Translations under genes and position numbers: made by a program | NCBI GenBank assembly: GCA_905160935.1 | Contig: CAJHZI010000442.1 | Span: forward strand, 47,501 to 111,500 | Direction of reading: 5' to 3' | From: Enchytraeus crypticus | Lineage: Eukaryota; Annelida; Clitellata; Enchytraeida; Enchytraeidae | DNA length: 64,000 bases | The notes under the pieces: model-generated | The model's input: the letters and a program-made list of their open reading frames with translations, nothing else | What the model was told of the DNA's origin: nothing | Databases searched by the model: none | Shown here: positions 10,245-22,104 of the stretch, piece by piece | Position numbering within the stretch: the stretch's first letter is position 1 | Layout: each line of letters begins with the position of its first letter

Positions 10245-12881
10245 ATGGAAAATCCACGTACCGGAGACAGGCACAAAAATCGAGCCAGATTGTATCACTC
10301 TGGATCTGAAAAGAAACGTAAGGCAAAACAAGAAGCTAAGAAGGCAGAGGAGGATGTAAAAAAATCACGCAAAATAAGTGACTTTCTATCAATTGAGAGG
10401 AAACTGCAGATAATAAATGATGTGAAAGTTGAAACATCTAATACTTCAACCTCTAAATTGTGTTATGCTGAAACTGCCTCAATGAAAGATGTTGAATATG
10501 ATTCAGACTCCACTGAACATTCTAATTTGGTTGTAGATCAGATTGCGGACAATGACTCTTCGGAAGATGTCAAATCACTGGATTCTGATTTTGAAAAATC
10601 TGATGAAAAAGCTCCGTCTGTGCCTGTCCCTGGCGGAAATGATACTGGAGTGTGGCCAGTGAAAATTGATGAAAACATGCTAGACTACTGGGTGAAGGTT
10701 GGTCCATCATCAATTCAGAATTGTAATGAAGACTTGTTTGAGGAGCATTCAGTTCAACAGAATAGAAATGACAGAGACATTCCGAGAATTTGTACCAGTA
10801 GTTTGTTTTATCGTAAGAATCACAATGGTGAAGTAACCAGAAGAAACTGGTTGTGCTTTTCGACAATGAAGGGATGCGTGTACTGCTTTACGTGTACGCT
10901 AATGAACAAAGATACTCCGCAAGCTCACTCGTTGCTAGTTGGCAAAGGATTTTCAAACTGGAAGCGTGCCCTTGAAAAGCTTCGTTGTCATGAACAATCC
11001 AAAGAACACATTGAATCGACTATTGCATTTACTCAGAGACAGAAGATACTAGAAAGAATTGATACCAATTTGCAGCAAGAAATCCAGAAACAGGAGCAAT
11101 ACTGGAAATTGGTTTTGGAGCGTGTTATTACTGCTATAAAATTCATTGCTGAGCGCGGATTAGCATTTTGAGGAGACAATGAATTACTTGGTTCGCCAAA
11201 AAATGGAAATTTCCTTGGTATTCTAGAGCTGATTGCACTCTACGACACATTTCTAGCTCAACACATGAAGAACCATGGCAGTCGAGGTAGTGGTCACACT
11301 AACTATTTGTCTTCAGCAATAATGGAGGAGCTGATATCAATTATGGGAAGAACAGTTTTAGTTGAAATCGTTCGTCGTGTTAAGCTATCTAAGTACTTTT
11401 CTATTTCATTGGACTCCACATCTGACGAAAGTCATGTGGATCAATTGACTCTAGTGCTTTGGTACCTTGAGAATGATTCTCCTGTAGAGCGTTTTGTTAC
11501 ATTCATGGCCAACAAAGGACATAAAGCGCAAGAAATATTTGATGCTCTGATAGAGTTTCTAAATGAACATGAGCTTGATGTGGAAAACATTAGAGGTCAA
11601 AGCTATGATAATGCTTCTGCCATGAGCGGCATCTACAATGGTTTGCAGGCTAAGGTAATTGAGAGGAATGCTTATGCGTCCTGGATTCCTTGCACAGCAC
11701 ACTCTCTCAATCTCGTTGGAAAAAATGCAGCCGAGTCCTGCTCAAGTGCAGTGAATTACTTTGACTTTCTTGAAAAACTATACACCTTCTTTACAAACTC
11801 TACACATCGAAATAAAATTCTAGCTGAAGCTTTGAAATCTGCCAATGATTCCTTAACTCTCAAGCGGGTCACCACTACTAGGTGGTCATGCAGAGCCGAC
11901 GTAACAAAGGCTTTGAAGTTGGGGTACCAGCAAATAAGTAGAGCATTAGACCAGATCAACGATAATGTTGAAGAGAAGGCTTGCGTTCGTTGTGAGGCTG
12001 AAGGACTATTGGCTCGGATGAATCAGTTGGAAATCGGGATTTACACAGCATTCTGGGACGATATTCTTCAGAGGGTAGATGCAACCAATCGTAGTTTGCA
12101 ATGTGCAAAGCTTGATCTGAATACAGCATTTGCTCTACTTACTAGTTTGAGGGACTTCATCCACACAAGACGTGATTTCTTTGAAAACTATGAAGAGCAA
12201 GGTAAAGAGCTAAGTCAGTCAACTAGTTACATGCAGATGGTAAAGCGAAAGAGGCGTCGCAATGCTCGCCTTGATCCCTTGGACTATGGATCAGCAGAAG
12301 AGACAAAACTAGAGCCGTCAATAAGGTACAAAGTAGAGAGCTTCCTCCCTGTAATTGACCAATTCATACATTCTTTGAACCATCGTCTCCAAGCTTATGA
12401 AGAACTATCCAGTCGATTTGGTTGCTTTGGGTGCTTATCAAAACTATCTTCAGCTGATATTAAAAGTGCAGCCAAAACACTCATCAAAGCGTACCCAGAT
12501 GATCTGGACAATTCGTTTACTGATGAGCTGCTTCAGTTCGCAAAGTTTGCTTATAGCTTTACAGACGAAGAGCCTACAGACATTAGCAGTGAACTGCATT
12601 TATACAGACTCATTATTAGAAAAGGAGTTTTGGATAGTTTTCCAAATGTCGCAGTTGTGTTAAGAATATATCTCGTTTTGATGGTCAGTAACTGCAGTGC
12701 CGAACGTTCGTTCTCGAAGCTCAAATTAATCGAAAATCGTCTCAGAACATCCATGACTCAAGAACGACTGGTTAATCTTGTAATAATGAGCATTGAATCT
12801 GATCTTTTGCAGGAAATAAATTTTAACGACGTTATCACTAACTTTGCAAAAGCTAAGTCTAGAAGAGTAACTGGAATTTGA
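10245..12881 (+). pseudogene. hAT transposase, one in-frame stop
   Basis: A transposase of the ZMYM1/DUF4371-like hAT type, about 878 codons, open except for a TGA at 11169-11171 in the motif LAF*GDNE, where the family usually has Arg; CGA to TGA would explain it. Start ATG 10245 (MENPRTGD) was chosen because upstream codons are not family-like and a TTTCAG acceptor-like site lies at 10160-10165. Seen: a basic N-terminus (KKRKAKQEAKKAEED), a TTF-type zinc finger (residues about 195-265: CFSTMKGCVYCFTC .. HEQSKEH), an RNase-H-like core with ISLDSTSDESHVD and GQSYDNASAMSG carrying the catalytic Asp region, and the C-terminal hAT dimerisation motif NCSAERSFSKLKLIENRLR. Role: cut-and-paste transposition of its own element. 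It is the most intact mobile-element gene in the window. It lies antisense inside intron 2 of the SDR gene. Confidence 0.9.
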
Positions 12882-13094
12882 ACAGCCGCTGATAGTATAT
12901 CCACTCTATGTTTTTGGGCGCATGTGGTGTTTGCTGGGTTAAAAGAATATACCATTTAAACTTTCTAAATGAATTTATCTTTCACTCCCTCTTTGAAAGA
13001 CCATACATGGTCCTAGACTACTAGGCGCAAATAAGACAACTTATTTTACTGTGATTGTTGTTAAACAGCTGGTAAAGTAAAAAGCTGGTCAAGC

Positions 13095-13200
13095 TGATGT
13101 TAACGTCAGTTTCCTTGCTCGAAAGCAATGTCAGTGACGGGCGAGCCCTGGATTTGAACCCCGCACATACTGATCAGCAGTCGAGTATCTTAATAATCTT
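13095..13200 (-). mobile_element. tRNA-derived SINE C, truncated
   Basis: On the minus strand a B-box GGGGTTCAAATCC (13165-13153) follows GATACTCGACTGCTGATCAG, as in a tRNA-derived head. Downstream comes GCTTTCGAGCAAGGAAACTG ACGTTAACATC. A related tail lies at 31645-31700. The A-box side is truncated near 13200. It lies in the 3' non-coding part of the hAT transposon. Confidence 0.55.
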
Positions 13201-13329
13201 ATTCGGTTTCATTTTACTGTATTCAATTTATTTGATAAATATTTGAATGCTATAACGACAGTTTCATCTATCGAAAGCGATCCCGGAAAAACTGGGCCCC
13301 AGGCCCCCCACCAGTCAAATCCGCCCCTG

Positions 13330-15175
13330 TGACTTGTGGTCTGCAGTTAAAAAGTCACTGTCAGGAATCGAAAATTACAAACACCTCCCAACTCCAAAAT
13401 AAATGCTGATTTGCTTAACTGTCATTATGCATCAGTATCAACTGACACACACTATACTGAACCTAATGTTAGCCTTATTATTAATGATATTCCAACTTCC
13501 TTAGTTTCGGAAATAACAATCTTCAATATTTTCGACAGAATGAAACCAAACAGGGCCAGATGGCCTTCCATCATGGTTTCTTAGACTTTCAGCTCCAATT
13601 TTCGCTTCACCTATTGCTCAACTAATTAACCTATCAATCTCTCATTCCTATGTTCCCACTCAATGGAAATCTGCCATAATCATACCTATACCTAAAGTCT
13701 CGTGTTCAGCGGAACCATCAGATTATCGTCCTATTTCCATAACCTCCGTTCTCTCTCGTCTTATTGATCGAATTATTACCTCAAGATCTCCACCCTCTCA
13801 TCTTGATTTTACTAATCAATTTGCTTTTCGCCCTACTGGATCTACTACTGCTGCTCTTATATTCCTATTTCATACTATAAGTTCACTACTAGAATCACAA
13901 CCTTTTGTCAGAGTGATTGCTCTAGATTTTAGTAAAGCGTTTGACACTGTCAGACATTCGCACATGCTTGATAAATTTAGCTCGCTAGACATACCAAGCC
14001 CTGTAACGAAATGGATTGCTAGTTTTTTAACTAATCGCTCTCATCGGACAATTTTTGACGGTCATACTTCTTCTTGTGCAACAATTAATGCTAGCGTAGT
14101 TCAAGGCTCTGCCATTGGACCCCCTGCTTTCATTGTTACAGCATCAGATCTCAAGACCTTGAGTAAATCAAATTCGCCACTTAAATATGCTGATGACACA
14201 TACTTAATTATGCCTGCATCCAATATTCATCTAACAGAAGTCGAACTTGCCATATTGAAGATTGGGCCAAAATTAACGATCTAAAATTAAATAGAATAAA
14301 ATCTAAAGAAATAATATTCCACTCCCCAAATAATAAGAGGCAGGCTTCTGCAGCCCCTCATCTTGAAGGCATAGAACGCGTCTCAGATATGAAATGTTTG
14401 GGTGTTACAATCTCCTCCAATTTTTCTTTTTCTACTCACATAAATAATCTCTTATCCTCAAGTTCCAGCAATATTTTTGCTTTGTATAGTCTACGCACTA
14501 AAGGACTATCCCACGAACTCATTCAGAGAGTAATTCAAGCATCTACATTAAATAGGCTTCTCTATGCATCCCAATTTTGGTGGGGTTTTACCACTATGGA
14601 AGATAGAAAGAGACTTGAAGTTTTTTTAAGACGAGCTAAAAAGGCAAATTTCTGCAACTTGGAATCCAGTTTTGAAGATTTGTGTGCTTCAGCTGATTAT
14701 AAACTTTTTAAAAATGTACATAGTGATAGCGCCCATCTACTTGCCCCGCTTTTGCCTCCACTTGCCTATCACCCATATCTAACTAGACGAAACGTTGCCG
14801 GTAGAAATTTCACACTTCCTACTAATCGCAATAGTTTAAGTGACAAGAACTTTATTACCCGTATTATACTTGATGATGCTAGAAATTATTAACTTTTAAC
14901 TTACAATGCCTACCTGTTTTTTTAACTGCTGAAATTGTTTTCTACTACTGTTTAATAATGCTTAGATAGCTATATGTGACTATAGAACTCTTAAAGTAGG
15001 ATAAGTTTGCCTTGGTCAATTTTTTTTAATGTTATCTTATTATTTTCAATCTTGTATTTTTGATTTTGTGTTGAATTTCTGCCTGTATCTGATGCATTGC
15101 TATGTTATCTGTCATATTGTTACAGTCTGCGGTTTGTCAGATTGATTATGGAAATAAAAGGAATAGATTATATAT
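13330..15175 (+). pseudogene. CR1-like LINE: reverse transcriptase part
   Basis: The continuation of the element begun at 8040. Seen: the linker DLWSAVKKSL, then the reverse transcriptase with SDYRPISITSVLSRLIDRII, NQFAFRPTGSTTAAL, the first catalytic Asp in ALDFSKAFDTVRH (13915-13953), QGSAIGPPAF, and the YADDT active site (14189-14203). A stop at 14282 is followed by the thumb and C-terminal region (14389-14892: MKCLGVTISSNFSF). The 3' end is near 15160 with AATAAAAGG. Frames shift several times, so it is inactive. Role in an active copy: target-primed reverse transcription. SINE A inserted just downstream at 15191. Confidence 0.9.
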
Positions 15176-15179
15176 CACG

Positions 15180-15479
15180 ATGAATATCAGAATTTGTCCG
15201 TGTTGTGTCCGGGTTGTTTGAAGAATAGACCAACCAGTGACTGCACGAGTCGTAGAAGGCGACTAAAGCACTAAGATCCAAACTAACGTGAGAAAGGGCA
15301 TTCGGTTGGTGAGCATCTAGGTTCCAGAAATTGCCACAAAATTTTCAAAAAGAATGGAAGAGATTTTGATATGGTATGGGACAAAGAGGAGTGGAGAAGG
15401 TCCATTCGTATCCCGACCCTAGTTAAACTGGGATTAAAGGGAAGAAGATGATGATGATGACGATGATGATGAATATCAG
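15180..15479 (+). mobile_element. SINE A, complete copy with 11-bp TSD
   Basis: Insert 15191-15468 is flanked by perfect duplications ATGAATATCAG at 15180-15190 and 15469-15479. Head: CCGTGTTGTGTCCGGGTTG then GAATAGACCAACC; the body includes GGCGACTAAAGCACTAAG, GGGCATTCGGTTGGTGAGCA and CGACCCTAGTTAAACTGG; the tail is (GAT)n at 15447-15468. Length about 278 bp, no coding. No clear tRNA A/B boxes were recognised; the head origin is unknown. It is mobilised in trans by a LINE, judging from the variable target duplications and microsatellite tail. Confidence 0.85.
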
Positions 15480-15659
15480 TATTTTTGACGTACAAAGGAG
15501 TATTTACAAAGTTTCCGAACACCTTTTTCTGAAAAGTTTAAATTATTTTAGTATTAGACGATTTCGTGCAGCACCCCATTTCACATCCATAAAGCCAGAC
15601 TAGCTTCATCACCTGGCAATAAATTATTTCTTTAATGTCCACATTATATACATGTATAT

Positions 15660-15980
15660 ATATTTAAAATCTGTTACGTACCGGAGTTTAGAATTTCGTC
15701 CAGTAAGCCAGTATTACAGCCTATAAAACAATATTGAGGTTGAGCTCATTTCTTTTCATCTTAACATGCTCCTTCCATCTCAACTTCTTATCAAGATTCA
15801 TATCAAGACCTTGAGCATTATATTCGTATGGTACTTCTGTACCATTGATAGCTAGCCTTTGCGGATTCTCTATTCGCTTATTAGTAAAATTACGTGAACG
15901 GACTTCTGTTTATTTAACTTTAAATATTCTCCAAGATTTAGTCCAGTCAAGAAATTCATTACAAGCTGCAAAACACTCTA
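15660..15980 (-). pseudogene. Jockey-like LINE, RT C-terminal fragment
   Basis: On the minus strand the translation across several frames gives WRIFKVK, then LAINGTEVPYEY and LDMNLDKKLRWKEHV, which matches the palm/thumb end of Jockey-type reverse transcriptases. Its N-terminal partner lies at 17180-17680, with an L2 fragment inserted between. Many frameshifts; dead. Confidence 0.6.
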
Positions 15981-15984
15981 GTTG

Positions 15985-17110
15985 AGGATGTTGTGCACTC
16001 AGAGTCCAGTTCACTCAACGTGTCACTGGACTCTGTAGGCTCGATCTCTCAGCAGCTTTCGATACCATAGATAACCAAATCCTCCTACAAAGTCTTTCCT
16101 ATTCATTTGGTGTCCACGCCAATCCTCCTACAACGTCATTCTGCTTGGTATGGTAGCCACTGAAATGCTCTTTCATGATTTACCACATATCTTACTGCTC
16201 GTACTCTCAGTGTAAAAGTTCAAGAGTATGCCTCTCCACATTCCAACCTCAAGTACGTTGAGCCCCAAGGCTCTGTTCTTAGTTCAATCCTCTTTAACCT
16301 CCATATCGCACCTTTAAGTTCTTTGATTTCCTCTCGTTCACGCGACCACAAATTATTCACTAATGATACTCAACTATATACATGCTTCATATGTTCCTCA
16401 CTCCTATCATGTTGCGTAAGCACATCTACAACAATCCTTCCAGTCGATATCGTCATGGATAGCTGCTAATTTCTTAGCACTCAATCCATCCAAAACTCAG
16501 TTTGCGCCATTTGGGACAAATCTCCACTCCTCAAATCTTTGCACTTATGCGATAACACCCTGTTTTCAAGGCAGCTTCTCCGACATACAAGTCTACCACT
16601 ACCTCGGTCAACGGTTACATGTCCTACTAATTACAAGCGAGCCAGCCTACGTCTATATCATCTACCAGGTCCTCTAAGTTAATAAATCTAGAGAGACCAA
16701 GCATTTCTTCTCGCAGCTGTCCAAGCACTCGTCCAGAAGTCACTCGCACGTACTCGTATGTACAGCATACTGCTCCAAAGATCTGGAATTCTCTTCCTTC
16801 CACTTTGCGTATCCCCTCATCTTCTGTTCACACTTTTCTTCTTTACGAACAGGCGGTTAAATGCTTTTCACTTTGACCTCTCCTATCCACCCATTACACA
16901 GGAACTGCGACCAACACGTCAACCTCCATTCCACAAGTACCTTTCCTTTGACTGTATTCTCGGATTTTGGTTTGCACCGTCTCTGGACGCCATACTCTGC
17001 TCATCGGATCGGATTTGTTACCATTATACTCAATGCTATCGCGGACGACAGTAGCACTCGAATTCTGTCGCTGTTGTGGTGTGAGATCCTTGCCAGTTGC
17101 GATTAGTGCG
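15985..17110 (+). pseudogene. L2-like LINE fragment, heavily decayed
   Basis: Same family as 45430-47880 and 54520-56160. Seen: LDLSAAFDTI-like coding at 16045-16075 (CTCTCAGCAGCTTTCGATAC), the NATSYGVPQGSVL-like region near 16255-16285, a LFADDTQLYTC-like block near 16345-16385 (AATTATTCACTAATGATACT), and the 3' end GCGGACGACAGTAGCACTC near 17041. No frame exceeds 100 codons. It interrupts the Jockey-like element. Confidence 0.65.
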
Positions 17111-17179
17111 ATCACCAGCAAGTATACTGTAGCATAGAAGACAATTAGTAAACGTATTCGTCATTCTTTGTAATTGCTA

Positions 17180-17680
17180 CTGACTATATTACCTCACAGA
17201 GCTTAGGCTTTTTCTTTCTCTAAAATCTGGGATAAACTTAAGTTCTTCTATGATCGGTTCCATCCATTTCAGCAGTAGCTTTTAGAAAATCTAGGAAATA
17301 ACTGGCAGATTAAGATAAATAGGCTTGTACAATTTACCAACAGTAGGAGGTTTCCTTGATTTTGAGTCAAAATAACTTCTGATACTTTCCAGCTATCTGG
17401 GAACATATATTAGTCGAAATGCAGCATTAATTAAATAACTCAAATGACTTAATAACTTAAATAACTGCCATGGCTAATCCTTTCCGTGGGAGTTCTTTCA
17501 AAATCATTCCAGTGATCAGATCGAATCCTGGAGCCTTTCATTGACTTAAACTTATTTTTATATCCTGAGCCAATTCCTTCAAGCTAGTTAGTGGAATAGC
17601 TTCACGATTGCCACTAGGGATAAAATAGAGTGATATATTACTCTGCACTTGCTTTGATTGAAAAATCTCAAGCAGACTTT
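17180..17680 (-). pseudogene. Jockey-like LINE, RT N-terminal fragment
   Basis: Minus-strand translation gives SPGFDLITGMILKELPRKG followed by a decayed ICSQIAGKYQKLF segment, corresponding to the APGxDGI..LK.LP and PxxWKxAxVI motifs that open Jockey reverse transcriptases. Order and strand fit 15660-15980 as the other half of the same copy. Confidence 0.6.
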
Positions 17681-17874
17681 CTGCAACGAGCCCAGGGCTT
17701 TGTTTCCCTTTTGATAAAAGACGCTATGGGTCCTTTAGTTTGTTGGTGTTTTCACAAATTTCAAAAGGTGAAATTTTAAATCGTCACCTGACCGGTAATC
17801 GATCCCTCGTTGTGGCGAACGACGGTTCGCCATAACGCGGACCGAGAAATGGGATGCTGGATGATCTCACAACA

Positions 17875-17992
17875 AATTCATGTATAGAAATGAAAAGGAA
17901 GGTTGAGGTTGGAATTGGTTGGAAGAGTTATAAGGCATGGACCTGCCGTTGGGCAGTGTACTAGAAGAAGAAGACAAATATCAATATATATT

Positions 17993-18045
<53 letters not shown>

Positions 18046-18218
18046 TAGATAGATAGATAGATATATACATATATATATATGTATTATATATATATATATA
18101 TATATCAAACTTATATATATATATTTATATTTATATATATATATATAATATATCTATCTATATATATATGTATATATGATATATATATTTATATATATAT
18201 ATATATGATATATATATC

Positions 18219-18270
<52 letters not shown>
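17875..18270 (+). repeat. RTE LINE tail followed by (TA)n/(GATA)n tract
   Basis: 17875-17970 is the very 3' end of an RTE-like LINE (GGCATGGACCTGCCGTTGGG CAGTGTACT). It runs into (GAA)n and then about 270 bp of (TA)n with a (GATA)5 block at 18041-18062. The short frames translated here are YIYIYI artefacts. Confidence 0.8.
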
Positions 18271-18423
18271 AGTTTGACTACACAGAAATGCTTAGGGGTT
18301 ACTAAAAATTAAAATCTGTATCCTGACGTAGTTTTAAAATAACTCATAGTACATTGTAAATCATCCAAATCTTAAACTTTTATTATATATTGTTCCAATA
18401 TGTCAGACACGAATAGTAGTTAC

Positions 18424-18475
18424 CAAATTTAAAGATGTGAACAAAATCCTTCGCAACAGAAAGTTCTTGCAGTTC
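18424..18475 (-). CDS. SDR family oxidoreductase, exon 2
   Basis: A 52-nt exon on the minus strand from 18475 to 18424 encoding ELQELSVAKDFVHIFKF plus the first base of an Asp codon. It is bounded by acceptor GATGTTTCAG|G and donor TTTG|GTAACT. Exon 1 ends in phase 0 and this exon starts in phase 0. It ends one base into a codon, and exon 3 supplies AT. The resulting FKFDVLDYDS matches the SDR segment where beta-strand 3 ends in the Asp-Val that contacts the adenine ring. The reading continues to the expected NNAG region in exon 3, which makes this small exon convincing. The stretch to its right (18476-18620) and left is intron. Confidence 0.85.
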
Positions 18476-18829
18476 CTGAAACATCATTATCAAATAATAG
18501 AATACAATGAAGATTAAACTATACGGTAGACCTGCCAGCCGACTCAATTTAGCCGGCGCGACCGAAATTACCTTGACCGGAAATTCGCTGGTAAATTTAG
18601 CGGCTAGCCTGAAATCCGCCGATAACATGCCGACGAAAATATATTTCGTCTTTTAGAAATTTAGTCTTAGACTGATCCTGAAGACCTGTTTCCCTTTAGT
18701 CGTCATCAGTTAATGGCATGCATGCATAAGGTTTATTTTTCCTAATTTGACGCTAAATTCAATGCAAAATCAGCAGTAGTTAGTAATGCTGTTGAAAAAG
18801 AACCAGATATACTCAGCAGCCTATAACCT

Positions 18830-18965
18830 TATCTTTGTCATCTGCAAATCTTACATCTTTTAACAATTTTTATCCTACTTTTATTCCTTCTTCCGTATAT
18901 TCCATGGCTTCCTCCATCACTGCCTCAGGGCAAATATTAAACAGAAGCGGCGAAATGCCGCTAAC
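18830..18965 (-). mobile_element. RTE-like LINE fragment
   Basis: Minus strand reads as the reverse transcriptase segment GISP.LFNI.PEAVMEEAME, close to the same region at 26160-26255 (minus) and 61775-61850 (plus). Truncated on both sides. Confidence 0.7.
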
Positions 18966-18984
18966 AATTAAAAATTATACAAGA

Positions 18985-19330
18985 GTAAAAAGCTGTAAAA
19001 AATGTGAACTCTCTCCCGGAGTAGTGACGCAATCAGTCTAGGTTGGGAGGGGCTTGAGCCCCCAGACAAAATTATGTCACTTTTGCATTTCATCCCGATC
19101 TGCTGAGTTTCTTCAGAGATAGAAAAATTAACCTACTTTTTCTAAAACAAAATATAGGATTTTGGGTTTTTTAAGTTTATCCTAGACAGCAGTACAGGTA
19201 TGAGTGGGGGTGAAGATAAGGCGATACGATTGAGTGTGACTCTAAGAGCCGGTCGAGGGCAGAAGTGAATAAAAAAGTAAGCCTCCAGTATTTTTTTTGG
19301 TAAAGTCACATCCCGGGAAAGGCGTGGGAA
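18985..19330. mobile_element. hAT-type non-autonomous element fragment
   Basis: Shares blocks with the elements ending at 21512 and 30779: AAAAATGTGAACTCTCTCCC, GGGAGGGGCTTGAGCCCCC, AAAATTAACCTACTTTTTCT and GACTCTAAGAGCCGG. Terminal sequences are not recognisable. Confidence 0.55.
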
Positions 19331-19700
19331 AAATGGAAATGGAAAAATAATAACACGAACCGTGGACGGAAGAAATACACAAGATTAAATAACAAGCTAA
19401 GAGAATAACTGACAAAGCAAGAGAACAATAGTGGAATGATAAGTGCGACGAGCTAACAGAATGCGATAGGAGAGGACGTTCTTATCTGCTGTACCAGGAA
19501 GTTCGAAAATTAACAAAAACCGAAAAGAGAGAAGGGAAAAGGAACATCAGCATAAACAACAAGGATGGTAAGCTGAAAACAGAGATGAGTGATATAAAGG
19601 AAGGGTGGAAAGAATATATTGAGGATTTGTATGACAAAGATGGAAAACCAAAAGCAACTGATTTTGATCTAAAAGCAGACATTATGGTAGGCAATAATGA
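19331..19700 (+). pseudogene. RTE-like LINE, endonuclease-RT linker fragment
   Basis: Plus-strand translation gives LYQEVRKLTKTEKREGKRN, then GKLKTEMSDIKEGWKEYIED, the linker between endonuclease and reverse transcriptase in this LINE family (compare 60540-60850). Both ends are truncated; the right side runs into a (TA)n-rich tract. Confidence 0.75.
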
Positions 19701-19826
19701 AATATATTGTATTATATAGGCTGTATAGTGTATACTATATATATAGGCCTGATGGATGTATTAGCCCGATGTATAGTGTATATATAGGCCTATATATATT
19801 AGATATATAATATATATAGAGGCCTT

Positions 19827-19894
<68 letters not shown>

Positions 19895-19905
19895 TACATA
19901 ACATT
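19701..19905. repeat. TA-rich tract with a TATAGGCCT motif
   Basis: A low-complexity stretch with recurring TATATAGGCCT motifs (19735-19825) leading into a pure (TA)n tract at about 19840-19890. Confidence 0.8.
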
Positions 19906-20049
19906 ATTACAGAGTCAGGAAGCAATTATATGCTTGTTTAAGACTCATCTGGCTCTTAACTAAAACCAATTAATATAAATCAAATCATACAGACTTCATG
20001 TCAACATGTGAAATTTATACGTAGCCTATGTATAACACTGAACATGCAA

Positions 20050-20715
20050 TTGGAATCTAATGTACATGTTGTTCTTATGTTTATCATATTTATTTTTAAA
20101 AGCATTCACTGATTCTGCTTCCACAACTTCGCTTGGCAAACTATTCCAAGCATTTATAACTCTCTGACTAAAGAAAAATTTCCTTAAATCTAGTCTACTT
20201 CTAAATTTACTAAGTTTATAAATATGTCCCCTTGTGTTTCTGTTGTTTGATAAATTAAACCAAATACTATGGTTAACTTTGCTGAAGCCTTTGAGTATCT
20301 TAAAAACTTCTATTAAATCTCCTCTAATTCTTCTCTCACTTAAAGAGGTTAATCCTACGAATTTTAATCTATTCTCATAACTAAGTTTTTGACAGTCAAA
20401 TACCAGCCTTGTTGCTCTGGCTTGTACCCTTTCTAATTTATCGATATCTTTCTTAAGATATGGGCACCAAGCCTGAACGCAGTATTCAAGTTTGGGCCGT
20501 ACAAGGGTCTTATATAGCTTTTACCACAATATCTTTATTTCTACATGCAATTGTTCTTTTAATCATTCTTAAAACACAATTACACTATTTACAACTTTAT
20601 TACAATTTTCACTAAATTTAAAAGAGCTATCCGCAAAGACTCCTAAATCCCTCTCACTGTTTGTGGATTTTAGTTTTATATTGTTCAATGTATACTCAAT
20701 TTCTAAATTACTATT
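20050..20715 (-). pseudogene. CR1-like LINE, RT C-terminal region
   Basis: Minus strand, reading from 20700 to 20050 with frame breaks: SERDLGVFADSSFKF, LYKTLVRPKLEYCVQAWCPY, LERVQARATRLV, LTSLSERRIRGDLIEVFKIL, RSRLDLRKFFFSQRVINAWN and SLPSEVVEAESVNAFKN. This is the conserved C-terminal part of CR1 reverse transcriptases. It is 5'-truncated and differs from the CR1 copy at 8040-15175. It lies in intron 1 of the SDR gene, in sense orientation to the gene. Confidence 0.85.
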
Positions 20716-21512
20716 CCCTAGGCAATTTCGATGTGTGAATATGTTAGTAATAGCAGTGGATAGGAGGGGGGAGCGGGGTGGAGTGTATGACAGGGTATAG
20801 TTTCATTGTTTCTAAAGCAAATTCGATGTGAAAATATGTTAATAATGGCAGTGGTTGGGGGGGGGGGGCCGGGGGGGAGGGTATAACAGGGTATAGTTTC
20901 ATTGTTTCTAAAGCAATTTCGATGTGTAAATATGTTATTAATGGCAGTGGTTAGGGGGGTCGGGGGGTGGTACGACAGGGAACTCATTTCCAATAGCTCG
21001 ATTATTTTCTAGGATATACTCGGAGCCCAGTATAACGGAAGGAGGTCCAAAAAATGTTGACCGTTTCACTAGCTCTCAATTTTCACTTGAACCCATGCAT
21101 TAGATCAAAAATAGGGTGTAAATAAAAAATGTGAACTCTGTCCCGTAGTCGTGGTGCAAACAGCCTTGGATGGGAGGGGTTAAGCCCCCACTACCACCAC
21201 CAAAATTAGGTCACTTTTGCAATTCGTCGAGATCTTCAGAGTTTCTTCAGAGGTGACAAAATTAACCTACTTTTTCCAAAACAAATATAGAATTTTAGGT
21301 ATTCCACTGACTTTAGTACGGGTATAAGGGGGGGGGGGAGTTACGGGGATACACTCACTCTATGAGCCGAATTCAATAGTGAATAAATTTTAAGCCCCCC
21401 CCCCCACAGAAATTTGTCTGGTTGCGTCACATGTCCCGAAGAAGACTAAGCAAAAAAATATACTGTAAAAAAATTTCGGGCCCCCCTTAAAAAATTCCTG
21501 GATCCGCCCCTG
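20716..21512. mobile_element. Non-autonomous hAT element
   Basis: The right end reads CCTGGATCCGCCCCTG at 21497-21512, i.e. CAGGGGCGGATCC inward, as on the coding hAT transposon. The interior shares blocks with 30242-30779. The left half holds three tandem variants (about 80-120 bp each) of TTTCATTGTTTCTAAAGCAA followed by a G-rich stretch. The left terminus is not identified. Confidence 0.6.
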
Positions 21513-22036
21513 GTTTCCCGTAGTCGTTCTCAGATCTAACTTGGTCGCCTCTTAAGACAAATGCAGTTTATGAACGTTTTATTCTTCTCTGTTCCGAACA
21601 CAACATAACTCAGACTCGTTAGTATAAAAATAATCATTGACATATTAGCATGGTAAGAAATATATAGCTGTAATTTCATCAGTTATTTTCTAATATTTAT
21701 GCAATCATTATTAAATAGAGCATATTATATACAAAGTATATTTTGTCTTTTTAAAATTAGATTCCATCAATTCCACTATCAAACCTACAGTTTACTCTAC
21801 TCTTTTGACGATTTTAAAATGAGAGTCAAATCAGTCAACCCACAAATCAAAATGCTAAGATGCATACATCTACTTCAAATGACTGTTGATCTACTTCAAA
21901 GGCCTGTTAAACATGAAAATGAACATCACAATTTATCAAAAGAAAAGGAAGCGTGTTCAATGTTCCAGGCGAAATCCTGCGTGTGTATAGGAAGACAGAC
22001 ACAGTGCACCTCGATCTATTGAGCGATAATTTCTTA

Positions 22037-22104
<68 letters not shown>

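Larger units (their letters stand above)
9313..13329 (+). mobile_element. hAT DNA transposon inserted in the CR1 LINE
   Basis: Carries the transposase at 10245-12881. The right end is clear: 13294-13329 reads, reverse-complemented, CAGGGGCGGATTTGACTGG followed by a G/C-rich GGGGGGCCTGGGGCCC block. These are ends also seen on the small elements ending at 21512 and 30779. LINE coding sequence resumes exactly at 13330. The left terminus was not found; the region 9313-10150 contains two SINE insertions (9550-9830 and 9885-10150) that may have obscured it. An 8-bp target copy beginning TGACTTGT at 13330 has no visible left partner. Confidence 0.75.

Noticed and set aside
10570-10866. Minus-strand ORFs across the hAT transposase (also 11756-11959, 12551-12955)
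   Set aside because: Shadows of the plus-strand transposase frame.
18079-18312. Tyr/Ile-repeat frames (YIYIYI), also at 62698-63857
   Set aside because: Pure (TA)n microsatellite translated; not proteins.
21699-22022. 107-codon plus-strand ORF as a gene
   Set aside because: No recognised motif, no splice or start support, inside SDR intron 1 and close to a microsatellite.
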